Shown here piece after piece: positions 22,637 through 33,134 of a stretch of DNA of 64,000 bases. The notes under the pieces are model-generated. The model did not search any database, was not told the DNA's origin, and saw only the letters and a list, made by a program, of their open reading frames with translations. The translations under genes were made by a program, and so were the position numbers. The DNA comes from Cloeon dipterum. Taxonomy: Eukaryota; Arthropoda; Insecta; Ephemeroptera; Baetidae. How positions within the stretch are numbered: the stretch's first letter is position 1; each line of letters starts with the position of its first letter. The stretch is taken from positions 39,515,681-39,579,680 of the forward strand of contig NC_088786.1 in assembly GCF_949628265.1 (NCBI RefSeq), read 5' to 3'.

Positions 22637-22807
22637 AAGTCAGGGGTGAGAAAATGTCACTGCGGTGCATAAAAAATATCTCATCATACCGCATGCCACT
22701 ATTCTTGGGGATTCAAAGGGGAGTTGTTTTCACACGTAACAGCAGTGACATGCGGCTTGATGAGATTTTCTCACTGCAGCGCAGTGACATTTTCTCACCC
22801 CTGACTT
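22637..22807. mobile_element. MITE-like 171-bp foldback element
   Basis: AAGTCAGGGGTGAGAAAATG at the left end has its reverse complement at the right end (CATTTTCTCACCCCTGACTT). A second inner pair is CCGCATG...CATGCGG. The same element is at 56963-57131, so the insertion predates the segmental duplication. CTTGCAG directly after the element could serve as a 3' splice site. Confidence 0.75.
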
Positions 22808-23400
22808 GCAGTGCAATGCATCACAGGCCCCATCATGTGAGACGTCGAAGTTGAGCGAGAGATGATGCTCAGTTTGGAGTCGGGACTCTGCGTTTTCGCG
22901 GCGTCGATGATGCAACTTGGTGCAGCGCAACGCCTTCCTCCTTACGCAACGCCGCGCTCCCTTCTGGATGCAGCTCAACCCCCTCGAGGCCGTCAGCCTG
23001 ATCATCGGCCCGCTGGACGTGCAGAGCAGCGAGTGGCTGGTCGGCAAGACGAATCTGTTCATGCGGAGGAGCGCCGGTCGCAGTTGGTGCGCCTGCTGGT
23101 CATCCAGCGCTCGTGGAAGCGCTACAAGGCCGTCAAAGGTGAGTCAAAAAGCATTTTATTGTCTAATTTCTTTAATCCGGCGTTGGCAGAGTTCGCGAGG
23201 GTTCGATGGGCGGCGCTGACCATCCAGATCCAGCACGGCATCCTCTTCCTCAGACAGCGCCGCGCCGCCGTCGTCATCCAGTCGCACCTCCGCGCGGCGT
23301 CTTCGCCAGAGAGGTTGCCAGAGCCCTCAGGGAAATGCGGCGCTTAGAGCATTTCCTACTGTCAACATTTCAAATTTATTGTTTGAATAAAATGATTGTC

Positions 23401-23940
23401 AAATACGAATCTTTTTTATTTAATAAATCAAGTCAATAAATTACGAGAGGATTATGCAGTCCATTATTAGAAACAAAATTTCGCAAATTTTCTTTTATCT
23501 TCAAATTTAATCTAAAAATAGAGAAGAAGTGGCTATAGGTTTTTGAGAAAACCCAGGATACAGGCATGTTTTGAAAATTTGATTCCCAACTGTAAAACCA
23601 CGATTTATTTTACAATTTGTTGGATATTCCCAAGAAATTTTCGCACCATATGTAGGATCGCGATGAGTAGGATTTAAATCAATAGATATTTCCATTTTTC
23701 TAGACATTCGAAAAACAGGACAGAAAAATGCTAAAATTTCGTTACGTATTTAAAATCTGTTTCGCATAATTAGGGCTGCGAATTTAAGACGGATATTTTC
23801 GGGAGACTGATCTTAGACTGAATTTTGAATGAACTTAGGCTGTGGTGAAAATTATTCACTCATTTTCTATTTCTTCATTCACTCAGCATTTATTTCCTTT
23901 TCACAAAGTGTATGTTTCCTTACTTGTTTTTTTCCATCAG
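23401..23940. other. Flank between myosin-like pseudogene and ZNF4
   Basis: AT-rich sequence homologous to 57700-58240. No ORF, RNA gene or repeat structure that I can support. Confidence 0.45.
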
Positions 23941-23960
23941 TCATACAGTCATTCCAGGTT

Positions 23961-24618
23961 TGGCCAATGAGATCGTTTGTTATTTTGACCAATGAGATTG
24001 CACTATCTGTGTAATAAATAGAGCTCCGTACGTGCAACTCGGACATTCTCTGACTGGCCAGCACACAGAGTACACCAAGCAGTGCTTTGAGACTACAGAG
24101 CTACATACGTACAAAAGCAATCCAACCGCTGCTGCTCTCACAATCAGCTGTTTGCCAGCCGTTCTCCCAGCTATTGCATCGGCGCAAGCAATACAAGTGC
24201 CCACAACAAGATAGAGGTAAGATAAGGAGTTAATATAATATCTCTTATTTTGAAGTTTTACAGTACAAATCTAAGTTATTTTAGAAAATTATTAAATTGA
24301 AGAACAATTTTATTGAAAAGAAATCAAACAAATAGTGAAAAATATGAAAAAACAAAAGATATTTGCTTCAAATTTTCTTCTCCTTGTCGCACACGAAGCA
24401 TAGCGAATGTCAGTGCAGTTGTCGTCGACGCTCGTAAACACATGAATTCGCAGGACACAGGAAAATCTCAGACAATGCAAATTCAAGCAGTAAGCTCCGC
24501 TTGAGTATGACTGCTGACGACCCAATTAAGGAACTGAGAATTGAAATTTAACGCTAAAAACCTTTATCGGGAAAATATTCTTGGATGAAGAGTCATTTAA
24601 GGAGTCCAGAGTCAAGAG
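23961..24618 (+). promoter_or_regulatory. Promoter and 5' leader of ZNF4
   Basis: Two CCAAT boxes (23964-23968 and 23989-23993) are followed by a TATA-like TAATAAATAG (about 24012-24021). Further on come the family donor AAGATAGAG|GTAAGA (donor at 24217) and CTTCTCCTTGTCGCACAC (24377-24394). All are matched in ZNF7. A spliced leader starting near 24045 is an inference from spacing. An out-of-frame ATG at 24585 precedes the start at 24619. Confidence 0.5.
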
Positions 24619-26305
24619 ATGTCGCCAAGTAGAATCAGAAAAGCAAAACCTGCCATTCAAAAGCCGCTGTGCAGATTGTGCGAGTGTCCGACGTCGGACG
24701 GCCACGTCCTCGAGTCGCAGGTGGACAGGTTCAAGCTGAGGAAATGGGCCATGAAGATCATGAACCTGACGGAAGAAGACGAAAACCTGCCGGAGGTGGT
24801 CGAAGAAGACGCTTTGATCTGCTATTTTTGCATCTGGCAGGCAGAGTGAGTTTTTCAAGATGATAAAAACGCAGTTAGTTAATTTTAACGCGTATTTTAG
24901 GTTCGGGGACGAGTCTGGAGACGAGGCTGTTTCTTGGTGGCCGAAAAACCTTGATTTGGAAGAAAACGCAAAGGTGCTGCGGGAGAATTATTCAGGTACT
25001 TTGGAAATTTTTAAAAATAATAAACATAGTAGTTTCCATTGTTACAAATTTACAGTTGGAGATGTAGAGCAGTGTTGGGTGCAGTTGGAAGAGATTGATC
25101 TTGCCAAATACGAGAAGAAAATCCCTAAGAGGAAATACGGCAGTGAGGTGTGTCTTTACTGCGGCAAGAGATATGACTATCTAAAGGATCACGTTAGAGT
25201 GTATCACAAAGAAGCCATCAAATGCGGAATTCGGGGCTGCACAACTTATTTTCACACCGAGGAGGAAAAAGAGCATCACATGCAGCATTATTTACACGAG
25301 AAACGTGAAAAACCATGCGAAAGCAAGAATTTTCGCTGCAATTTTTGTGAAATCGGCAAATTGTATTCCTCACTAAGATTGAGGTGGCAGCACATGAAAC
25401 GCGAGCATCCAGAACTGGTGGCGTGCTCGCGTGTAGGCTGCCAAGAGTATTTCAAATCCAAGTCTGAAATGATTCTCCATATCAACTCTTATCACAAACA
25501 AGGCACAAATCAAGATCTTTTGCAGTGCGAGCATTGCGAGTATTTTACCACTGAGAAGTCCAATTTGAGTATACACCAACAGTCGAAGCACTTGCCAAAG
25601 ATGTTCAAATGCGACAGTCGCGAGTGCGACGCCAAATTTGGCTCGAAAATGTTAATGAAAATACACTCTCACAGAGTTCACACTTGCTATAAGTGCAAAT
25701 CTTGTGGCCAGGACGTGGCTCACTGGTACAAGGCAGTCCACAGGAGGCCATCGGTTTGCACCAAATGCAAACTCAAATTCAAGTGCTCGGGTTTGTATCA
25801 ACTGCACAAGAAGAGCTGCAAACAAAACCCCAATAGTTGCAAAGAGTGTGGAGAATCGTTCACCTTGAATAGAGAGTTGAAACACCACGGGAGAAAATTT
25901 CACAGCAAAACCCCGAGTTTCCGCTGCGACCATTGCGACTATTCTTCCTCTGAAAGGATATGCATGCAGCGGCACATTCAACGCAGACATTTTCAAAAGA
26001 CGATTAAGTGTGGGGATTGCGACAAATTGTTTGGCTCTCGATCTATTCTCAAGAATCACAAGTACAAATCGCACGTATATGTTAGTTGCGCAGAATGTGG
26101 CCAGGAGATGAGCCGTCAAGCCATGTCTAAACATCGGATCGTCAAGACGTGCTGCCGCTGCAAGTGCGAATTCAAGTGCCAAGGACTTTTTAAAAAGCAT
26201 GTCTGTCCGCAGTGTAATTTTTTCTATTGTGACAAGTGCCCGAAATTTTATTTGAAAAAGAATAGTTTGTATGCTCATATTGTGAAGAAGCACATTGATG
26301 AGTAA
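24619..26305 (+). CDS. ZNF4: ZAD-like / multi-C2H2 zinc-finger protein, intact
   Basis: Exons 24619-24845, 24901-24995, 25056-26305; 1,572 nt, 523 aa, all phases joining. It starts MSPSRIRKAKPAIQKPLC; ZAD-like cysteines are in CRLC and CYFC. The finger array is complete to GHVKKH-type final His residues (SLYAHIVKKHIDE). Oddity: one finger has a six-base insertion giving FKCDSRECDAKFGSK, so its first Cys pair is spaced C-x4-C instead of C-x2-C, which may change or weaken that finger. Another finger reads KHHGRKFH where paralogues have KHHVRKFH. It pairs with ZNF7 in duplication unit 2 (same promoter, same C-terminal IDE). Nuclear DNA binding is inferred from domains. Confidence 0.85.
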
Positions 26306-28130
26306 ATAAAATGAATAGTGGTATTCTCAAAAAATACTGCCTTTTAAATTAAAGAAACCTTGCAGTGTATTTTGCTTTATTTTCAGTAGAAAATATTTGT
26401 GAAATTAAACTGCTTTTCATCTTAAATCAACGTATTATCAATTTCCTAAATAAAGGTTTACTCAAAATTTCTGGAGCACGGTTTATAAAAAAAAATGTGT
26501 CCCATTTTCATTTCGCATAATTTGCACTCCGTTGGATAAATCACGAATAAAGGAAGCAAAATCGAGCAAAAACCAAAAAATCATTGACACATTGATATTT
26601 CGAAATCTCTTTATCAAAATCTGCATAAATTTAAGATTCAAATTCTTGTGTTGATTTATAAAATGCACAATTTGTGTAACATAGGCGATCGGTATGGATT
26701 TTGATACATCTCAACTGGTAATGGCAAATATCGTACGTGAGAAAATGGAAAAAAAACATAAAATTATAAGCCGTCAATGGTATAAAACAACTTCCAGAAC
26801 AAATTAATGCTCTATATTCAACTCTGGATGGTATAATAAGAGTGCACAAAACTTGTTATTAGATCATCTTCTTTTTGACTTAAATAGTTATCTTACTCAT
26901 TTAGTATATAAAATCGTATAGCTCAACAAACAAAATCAAATTGCTTGCTTCTACAATTAATTATTCAACTGGAGGAAAAACTTTGGGTGTTTTAAATTTC
27001 GAGCGCTGTGCGCATTTCAAACGCGACGACCACGACAATTTTCGCGTAGCAAAATTTATTTGTGCGTCACATTTTTCTGATGTTTAATTCAGCATTTAGT
27101 CAGACGTACTTGTTTTTGTTTATTTTCAATCAGCTGTTCCAATCAATAATTGCACCAAAACAAGTATTTCCAATTTGCAGGGGAAATTTACAGAGGCCTC
27201 ATGCAGACGCGGTCATTTTCAGCGGCGGCTGAACGGCTGACAAGATTTTAATCGTGAAATTTTATAATGTTTCATCGTTAGACGTTTTTTTTCAATTTTT
27301 TATTCTTTTCATTGGCTGGTGAAGAATGCAGTGCGGGAGACGATGTGACTTCCAAAATTTGTATTAATTTTTAATAATTCATTGAGGCATGCTTCTAAAA
27401 TTTGAATTATCCTTATTTGTTTATTTAATTTAGTTTTGTTGTCTTGCGATTTCAGAAGCCTTAAATAATATCAAGAAACCTTGGAGCATATAGAGGAATT
27501 ATCCCAAAATAAAGCGGGAGGGGAAGAAAATGATTGTCATTGAAATTTTTACTTTTTCTAAAGTAATGAATTATATACGTGATAAATTATAGGTGCATTC
27601 CTCTTTTATTTGATAAGCTTTTATTTACTATTTTTGTATAGTTTTTAGGATTCATAAAACTTAAATTTTTTAATCCTTTCCTTCCCTTTCATATTTTAAT
27701 AAAGTTCTCTATTTCTTTGAACTGTGATAACACCGTAATCTGATCAACCGGAGCTGTGAATTTTAGACCATTTTTTGGCCAAAATAGTCGACCATATTCT
27801 AAGAGCTAAATTAGTCGTTTTTAGACGATTTTTGCCAATTTAGACTGTTTCATTTTTCATTATTATTATTTAATGTAAAAATCGTTTCTATTATGAAGAC
27901 GGGAACTAAAGGGAAAGAAAATGCCTGAAGCAAAAACCATGCAATCATAACGAGAGAATATTCGAGAAACATTTATCCACGCTTTGTTAGAGACTAGTGA
28001 AATGCGGCTGAGCAAAGAACGCATTGTCAGATCACGAAAAAAGGCAGGAATTCAGAAGAATAAGAGCGTGGGTGTGGGTGGTAAATTGGGAGAGCGTCGC
28101 AGCGACAAAGGGGGATGATTCGGGGTCAAC
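26306..28130. other. Long non-coding flank behind ZNF4
   Basis: Homologous to 60627-62465 for nearly its whole length, which places it inside the segmental duplication. AT-rich. The part at 26460-26900 also matches the flank of ZNF5 (31560-31990). The section 27720-27860 has repeated TAGTCG-type motifs (AAATTAGTCGTTTTTAGACG). No conserved ORF was found between the copies. Confidence 0.5.
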
Positions 28131-28261
28131 GATCTTATGGCACTGAAAAGACGACCTTTAATTCTCTTGAAAAAGCCAGCAGCAACGCAGTCGTGTTTCC
28201 ACCCTCACTCGCTCTCTACGCGTCTGCTGTGATCTCTCCCCCTCTGAACAAGTACCAAAAG
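28131..28261 (+). promoter_or_regulatory. Candidate promoter and 5' untranslated exon of the short-ORF transcript, copy a
   Basis: A conserved island (ACGCAGTCGTGTTTCCACCC ... CTCTACGCGTCTGCTGTGAT) ends in a donor at AAAAG|GTAAGA. The same island and donor are at 62450-62578. This is GC-richer than its surroundings. The acceptor would be TTCTATTCAG at 28730, 28 bp before the ATG at 28758. Confidence 0.4.
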
Positions 28262-28757
28262 GTAAGATTATTTAACAGAACTGGAATTTCATAAGTAAAT
28301 ATCCATAAAATACTTCATACCTGCGAAATATTATGAGGCGGTTTTTTTTAAGTACAAATAGCAAGCCGCGCTTCGGCCGATTTGAAAATTGGCTAGAGGA
28401 CATGGTCGGCATGAACTAGACAGGTTTTTAGAGAAAAGCAGAGACGGGAAAGCGTATATCCTTACTTATAATAAAAGTCCAAGAATGAAGGTTTTATTAA
28501 GAGAGTGAATTGAGCCGGATTAAAAATTGAATATATGCGACAGAGCACACCTGCTCTTAATCCTCACTAAATACGGCAGTCTCATCGATCATAGGGGGCG
28601 TGGTACTCACGCTTCTGTTGCGTCTGCGGCTTAATAAGCTAACGCAATTTTTTACATTATTCAGAGCGCATATTTTGACCTTTGGGGGCAAATCTTGGGC
28701 CCAAACTTGTTAGATTTTTGTTCTATTCAGAGCCCAAAAGCTCTTTTCTTAAATTTG

Positions 28758-28808
28758 ATGGCGCGCCCGGCAAAGAAGGGGGCCAACGCCGCGGGCAAGA
28801 AATGTTGA
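28758..28808 (+). CDS. Conserved 16-aa short ORF (MARPAKKGANAAGKKC), copy a
   Basis: A GC-rich ORF of 17 codons including TGA in an AT-rich region. The second copy at 63047-63097 encodes the identical peptide with only one base change, silent in the Pro codon (CCG/CCA), while the bases just before the ATG differ between the copies. It is preceded by a splice acceptor at 28730 and a conserved upstream donor at 28262. The peptide is basic and Ala/Lys-rich, like the N-termini of some ribosomal or chromatin proteins, so it could be the remains of such a gene. I recognise no specific family. Confidence 0.35.
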   Translation: MARPAKKGANAAGKKC

Positions 28809-29200
28809 ACATGACAAGCAAAATATAGCTAAAACTAATTTCTTGGGATTATTAAAGCTGACAAGAAAGGAATCGCCTCAGAAGCATCGTCAAATGCGGT
28901 CTTCAAAGCTAGAAATCAATTTTTATCTATCCTTCTTTTAAATTTTATTCATTTCCTGAGGTGGGTCTTCTTTGTGAGTATGGTTGCCACCTAAAAGATT
29001 AACTTTGACTCCGTTTTTTCAATATTTTTATTGTTGAATTTTTAGCAAAGTCAAAGAGATTCCTTTTTACCAGTATTATTTTTAGGCACAAACGTTTTAC
29101 GCTTCGCGTGGGGGCGGGGGCTAACTGGGAAACCGCCAAACCACAATCGGGGGCAGTAGATGTTTTTCATTTTATCGCTGTTGCATCATTAGAGCGCGTT
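28809..29200. other. Flank between the short ORF and the ZNF5 5' region
   Basis: Homologous to 63098-63460. It includes GAAAGGAATCGCCTCAGAAG and a G-rich stretch CGTGGGGGCGGGGGC near 29108. No gene supported. Confidence 0.4.
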
Positions 29201-29709
29201 CATTATGTCCCGACGTGTAACGAACATTTAATAATCAGATAATTCTTAAATATCAGGAGTACGCCAATCAGATTGCAGCAATAAAAGAGCGCTGAACGAT
29301 GATTGGCTGCCTCTGGAAACATGAGATAATTAAGAAAAGGAGTTGATATCAAACTTGTGTTTTTAAGTATCAAACTCGAAATCTCAAGTTATTTTAGAAA
29401 ATATCGATTATAAATTATTTTATTTGAAAGAAAAAGAAAAATATTGAAATAGTTGGAAAAACAAAAGATACCAGTTTTAAATTTTCTTCTCCTTGTCGCA
29501 CACACCTCTGCGAACGGGAGCGGTGAGCGGTGTTGTTTGTAAACAGGATACATGACTTCACACCTGCTTCACACTCCACATCTTCACAGTGCATGCACAT
29601 GCCGCTTCCGCGTTCCACGTAAAAACATTTGCTTGTTAATAATTGCCGACCCAATCAGGAATTGACTTGGCAATTAAAATTAACGCTAAAAACCTTTTTC
29701 GGTAGAGAC
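29201..29709 (+). promoter_or_regulatory. 5' region of ZNF5
   Basis: Contains CGTTCATTATGTCCCGAC (about 29199-29215), CTTCTCCTTGTCGCACAC (29486-29503) and CCAAT in GACCCAATCAGGAATTG (about 29649-29665). The GTAAGA leader donor of ZNF4/ZNF7 is lost (GAGATAATTAAGAAAAGG). Nearly identical to the ZNF8 5' region at 63450-63971. Confidence 0.45.
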
Positions 29710-31407
29710 ATGGAGAGACATTGCAGAACAAGAAGCTTGAGGAGTCGAGAAACGCTGCCGCCAAAAAACAGAGAAGCAAAACCTGCCATTCAAAAGCCGC
29801 TGTGCAGATTGTGCGAGTGTCCGACGTCGGACGGCCACGTCCTCGCGTCGCAGGTGGACAGGTTCAAGCTGAGGAAATGGGCCATGCAGGTCATGAACCT
29901 GACGGAAGAAGACGAAAACCTGCCGGAGGTGGTCGAAGAAGACGCTTTGATCTGCTATTTTTGCATCTGGCAGGCAGAGTGAGTTTTCAACGAGCTTAAT
30001 ATTATTATTTTATTTTTGACGCGTGTTTTAGGTTTGGCGATGAGTCTGGAGACGAGGCTGTGGCTTGGTGGCCGAGAAACCTTGATTTGGGAGAAAATGC
30101 TAAGGTTCTTCGGGAGAATTATTCAGGTATTTTGGGAATTTTTGATACTAAAATAACGTCAGGATGATTTCTATTCTCTAAATTTTTCAGTTGGAGATGT
30201 AGAACAGTGCTGGGTGCTTTTGGAGGAGATTGATCTGGCCAAATACGAAAAGAAAATCCCGAAGAGGAAATACGGCAGTGAGGTGTGTCTTTACTGCGGC
30301 AACAGATACGACCATCTGATGAAGCATGTCAAATATATGCACAAAGAAGCCATCAAATGCGGAATTCGGGGCTGCACGACTTATTTTCACACCATGGAGG
30401 AAAAAGAGCAGCATATGCAGCAGGATTTTCACAAATGTGAAAAACTACGGGAAAGCAAGACTTTTCGGTGCAAATTTTGTGAAAACTTCAAATTGTATTC
30501 CTTATTTCAAACGTGGAGGAAGCACATGAATGGCAAGCATCCAGAACTGGTGGCGTGCACGCGTTTAGGCTGCATTGAGTGCTTTAAATCCAAGCCTGAA
30601 ATGATTCTCCATGTCAACTCATTTCACAAACGTGGCATGAATCAAGATCTTTTTGAGTGCGAGCATTGCGAGTATTTTACCACTGAGAAGTCCAATTTGA
30701 GTAGCCAAAGATGTTCAAATGCGACAGTTGCGACGCCCGTTTCGGCTCAAAATGCCTGGTTAATACTCACCACAAACATTGGCATACATTCGACAAGTGC
30801 AAATCTTGTGGCCAGGACGTTGCTCGCGGACATAATGCACCCCACAGAAGGCCATCGATTTGCTCCAAATGCAAACTCCGTTTCAAGTGCTTGGGTTTGT
30901 ATCAATTGCACAAGAAAAGCTGCAAAGAAGCCCCCTATAGTTGCAATGAGTGTGGAGAATCGTTCACCTTAAATTGGAAGTTGAATCGCCACGTGAGAAA
31001 ATTTCACCCCAAGACCCTGAGTTTTCACTGCAACCATTGCGACTATTCATCATTTGAAAAGAGACGCATGGTGAGGCACATGCAATACAGACATTTACTA
31101 AAGACGATTAAGTGTGGGGAGTGCAACATATTGTTTGGCTCTCAATCTATTCTCAAGAATCACAAGGACAGATCGCACGAATATATGTTCGTTGCGCAGA
31201 ATGCGCCCAAGAGATGAGCCGTAAAAACATGTTTAATCACCAGACCATCAAGACGTGCCGCCGGTGCAAGTACTTATTCAAGTGCCGTGGACTTCTTGAG
31301 AAGCATGTCTGTCTGTAGAGCAATAATTTCTTTTGTAACAAGTGCCCGAAATGTTATAGCAAAAACAATAGTTTGTATAACCATATATTATCAAGAAGCA
31401 CATTGAT
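29710..31407 (+). pseudogene. ZNF5: ZAD-like / zinc-finger gene, broken
   Basis: Exons 29710-29978, 30032-30126, 30191 onward. The ZAD-like exon is intact and as conserved as in working members (KPLCRLCECPTSDG). In the finger exon a net deletion of 22 bases after AATTTGAGTA (about 30704) removes the end of one finger and shifts the frame. The fingers continue from 30711 in another frame. A 2-base AT insertion near 31184 (CGAATATATGTTCG against CGAATATGTTCG) shifts it again. TAG at 31316-31318 follows HVCL, and the last finger is degraded (a Cys lost at FFCNK/FVTS, and extra bases in CATATATTATC). Three independent lesions make a full-length product impossible; only the ZAD and about five fingers could be made. 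Confidence 0.85.
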
Positions 31408-32029
31408 GTACCAAATTAAAATGAATAGTAGCATTCTCAAAAATTGCTTTTAAATTAAAGAAACCTTCCAGTGAATTTTTCTTTATTTTCTGTATAAAAT
31501 ATTTTTGAAATTTAATTGATTCCATCTAAATTCATTGGATTAAAAATTTCCTAAACAAAGCTTTATTCAAAATTTCTGGGGCACGGTTTATATAAAAAAT
31601 GTCCCATTTTCATTCCGCATCATTTGCACATCGTTGGATAAATCAAAAATCACGAATAAAGGAAGCTAAATGAAGCAAAAATCAAAAAACCATTGAAAAG
31701 TTGATATTTCGAAATCTCTTTATCAAAATCTGAATAAATTAAAGATTCAAATTCATATGTTGATTTTATAAAAATGCACAATTTGAGTAACATAGGCGAT
31801 CGGTAAATTGGGATAAATCTCAACTGGCAATGGCAAATATCGTAAGAAAAAACGAAAAAAAAACATATAATTATAAGCCGTCAATGGCATAAAACAACTT
31901 CCAGAACAAATTAATGCTTTTCAACTTTGGATACTATTATAAGAGTGCAAAATATTTGTTATTAGATCATCTTCTTTTTGACTTAAATAGTTTATTAATA
32001 TTCACTTTGTAACTTTCTCGTCTATATAT
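31408..32029. other. 3' flank of ZNF5
   Basis: Matches the flank behind ZNF4 and ZNF7 (26310-26880, 60630-61200), for example GGGGCACGGTTTATATAAAA and CATAGGCGATCGGTA. No gene. Confidence 0.5.
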
Positions 32030-32370
32030 ATTCGCAAAACGTGGCTCGGCCCAAAATTGCTATTTTTACAGCAGTCAGCTAAAATTAAACTACTATTATT
32101 TTTAATTCCTGCTATTAAATAATGGAACACACAGCTGATTTTTACAAATATAAACCTTTGGTAAAAAAAAATATTTTGATCAGCTCCCCGGTGTCCAGAA
32201 TTTGTTCCGTCCAGCTATTTCAGCAGTTCTTGTCATATTAATTTCACCACATCTTGTCAGCCCGGAAACAAACGAATATCTCTGATTGTGAGACCCAATG
32301 TGCTGGATATATTGTTGTGGGGTTGTGGGAAGATTGGTTTGAAAGGAATTTTTCCATTATTGTCACTAAC
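32030..32370. repeat. Inverted, diverged remnant of the bZIP upstream region
   Basis: Reads as the reverse complement of about 14320-14660 (and 35060-35400): CGCAAAACGTGGCTCGGCCC here against the opposite strand of GGCCGAGCTACGTTTTGCG at 35362. It continues through TTAATTCCTGCT, CTATTTCAGCAG and CACCACATCTTGTCAGCCCG. No bZIP coding part follows in either direction, so this is a third, partial and inverted copy of that promoter region. Confidence 0.6.
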
Positions 32371-32396
32371 CAGAATTCAATTTACGTTTGAATTGA

Positions 32397-32820
32397 CCAG
32401 TTGCATAAACCCTTAGTTATTGAAGTCGCCAACAGATGGCGCAACCACAGACTCTCTTAAAAATGTTGTTTTAATCGGTTTTAAGGCATTTTCGCTGCGA
32501 TTTCAGACTCAATCTAGCTCTTTGGCTTTTTTTTAATTAATTTGCTTTTTTTTGACGTGCTGGAAACCAAAATCGGTTCAGCCATTCGTCGCAGAAACGT
32601 TGGAAAAATTTTTTTATTTCAAAAATAGTTTTTCACGATTCTACGGCGATTGGCTGAACCGATTTTGGTTTTCAGAACGTCAAAAAATAGCAAATTAATT
32701 GAAGAATGCACAGTAGCTAGATTCAGTCTGAAATCGCAGCGGAAGTGCCTTAAAAGCGAAAGTCTACGGTGGCGCCATCTGCTGTTGGCGGCTTCGAACA
32801 TTTGGGGTTTATGCAACTGG
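32397..32820. mobile_element. hAT-like MITE, family B
   Basis: Ends CCAGTTGCATAAACCC and GGGTTTATGCAACTGG, followed inward by GCCAACAGATGGCGC on both sides. The interior is a large foldback (AACCAAAATCGGTTCAGCC and its complement). The flanking octamers TGAATTGA and TTAATTGA differ by one base, compatible with the 8-bp target duplication known for hAT elements. A second copy is at 42489-42889. Confidence 0.7.
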
Positions 32821-32839
32821 TTAATTGAGTGTTTTTTCC

Positions 32840-33134
32840 CTTGCGACTTGTAAATAAAAAGTAGAAATGCAACATAATGGCCTGTCAAAACGGTGTTTTT
32901 GAAAGATGGTTCTGACGGGAATTCTTTGTCATAATTTACTCCATAACACTTTTTTAAGAGCGTTTGCCTGAACAGTTGTGAACCTTGTGATGTAAACACG
33001 CACCTGCAGACGGCACTCGCAAACAATGTCAGAGCCAAAAGTCGCCTGTCGAGCAATCTATTGTCCACCAGCGCCTGCTCCATAAAAGAAAACTGCTGTT
33101 GAGCTTTTAGGTGTTTCTTTATGTTTTCATACAA
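32840..33134 (-). other. Possible partial exon or decayed gene (98 codons), unrecognised
   Basis: An open - strand frame from an ATG at 33134 reads MYENIKKHLKAQQQFSFMEQ and continues through a cysteine- and leucine-containing stretch (RRLLALTLFASAVCRCVF) to HYVAFLLFIYK before entering the MITE at 32820. Residue usage looks more protein-like than the other intergenic frames, and the codons following YK come from the transposon. It is not matched in unit 1 because it lies left of the duplication boundary. It could be chance. Confidence 0.2.

Larger units (their letters stand above)
22442..23400 (+). pseudogene. Myosin-neck-like gene fragment, copy a
   Basis: First exon candidate 22442-22532 (MSCAVPVCSHASGLTASDH...) with a GTGAGT donor. 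Downstream exonic sequence reads IIGPLDVQSSEWLVGKTNLFMR, as in the converter/neck junction of myosin heads. A frame change then leads to AEERRSQLVRLLVIQRSWKRY. A 51-bp intron (23139-23189) follows, then AALTIQ...RQRRAAVVIQSHLR. A second frame change leads to RGVFAREVARALREMRR. The IQ-motif pattern (IQxxxRxxxxR) supports a myosin-type light-chain-binding neck. Both frame breaks are also in copy b, so the gene was broken before duplication. Whether the first exon belongs to the same gene is unsure. AATAAA occurs at about 23386. Confidence 0.5.
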
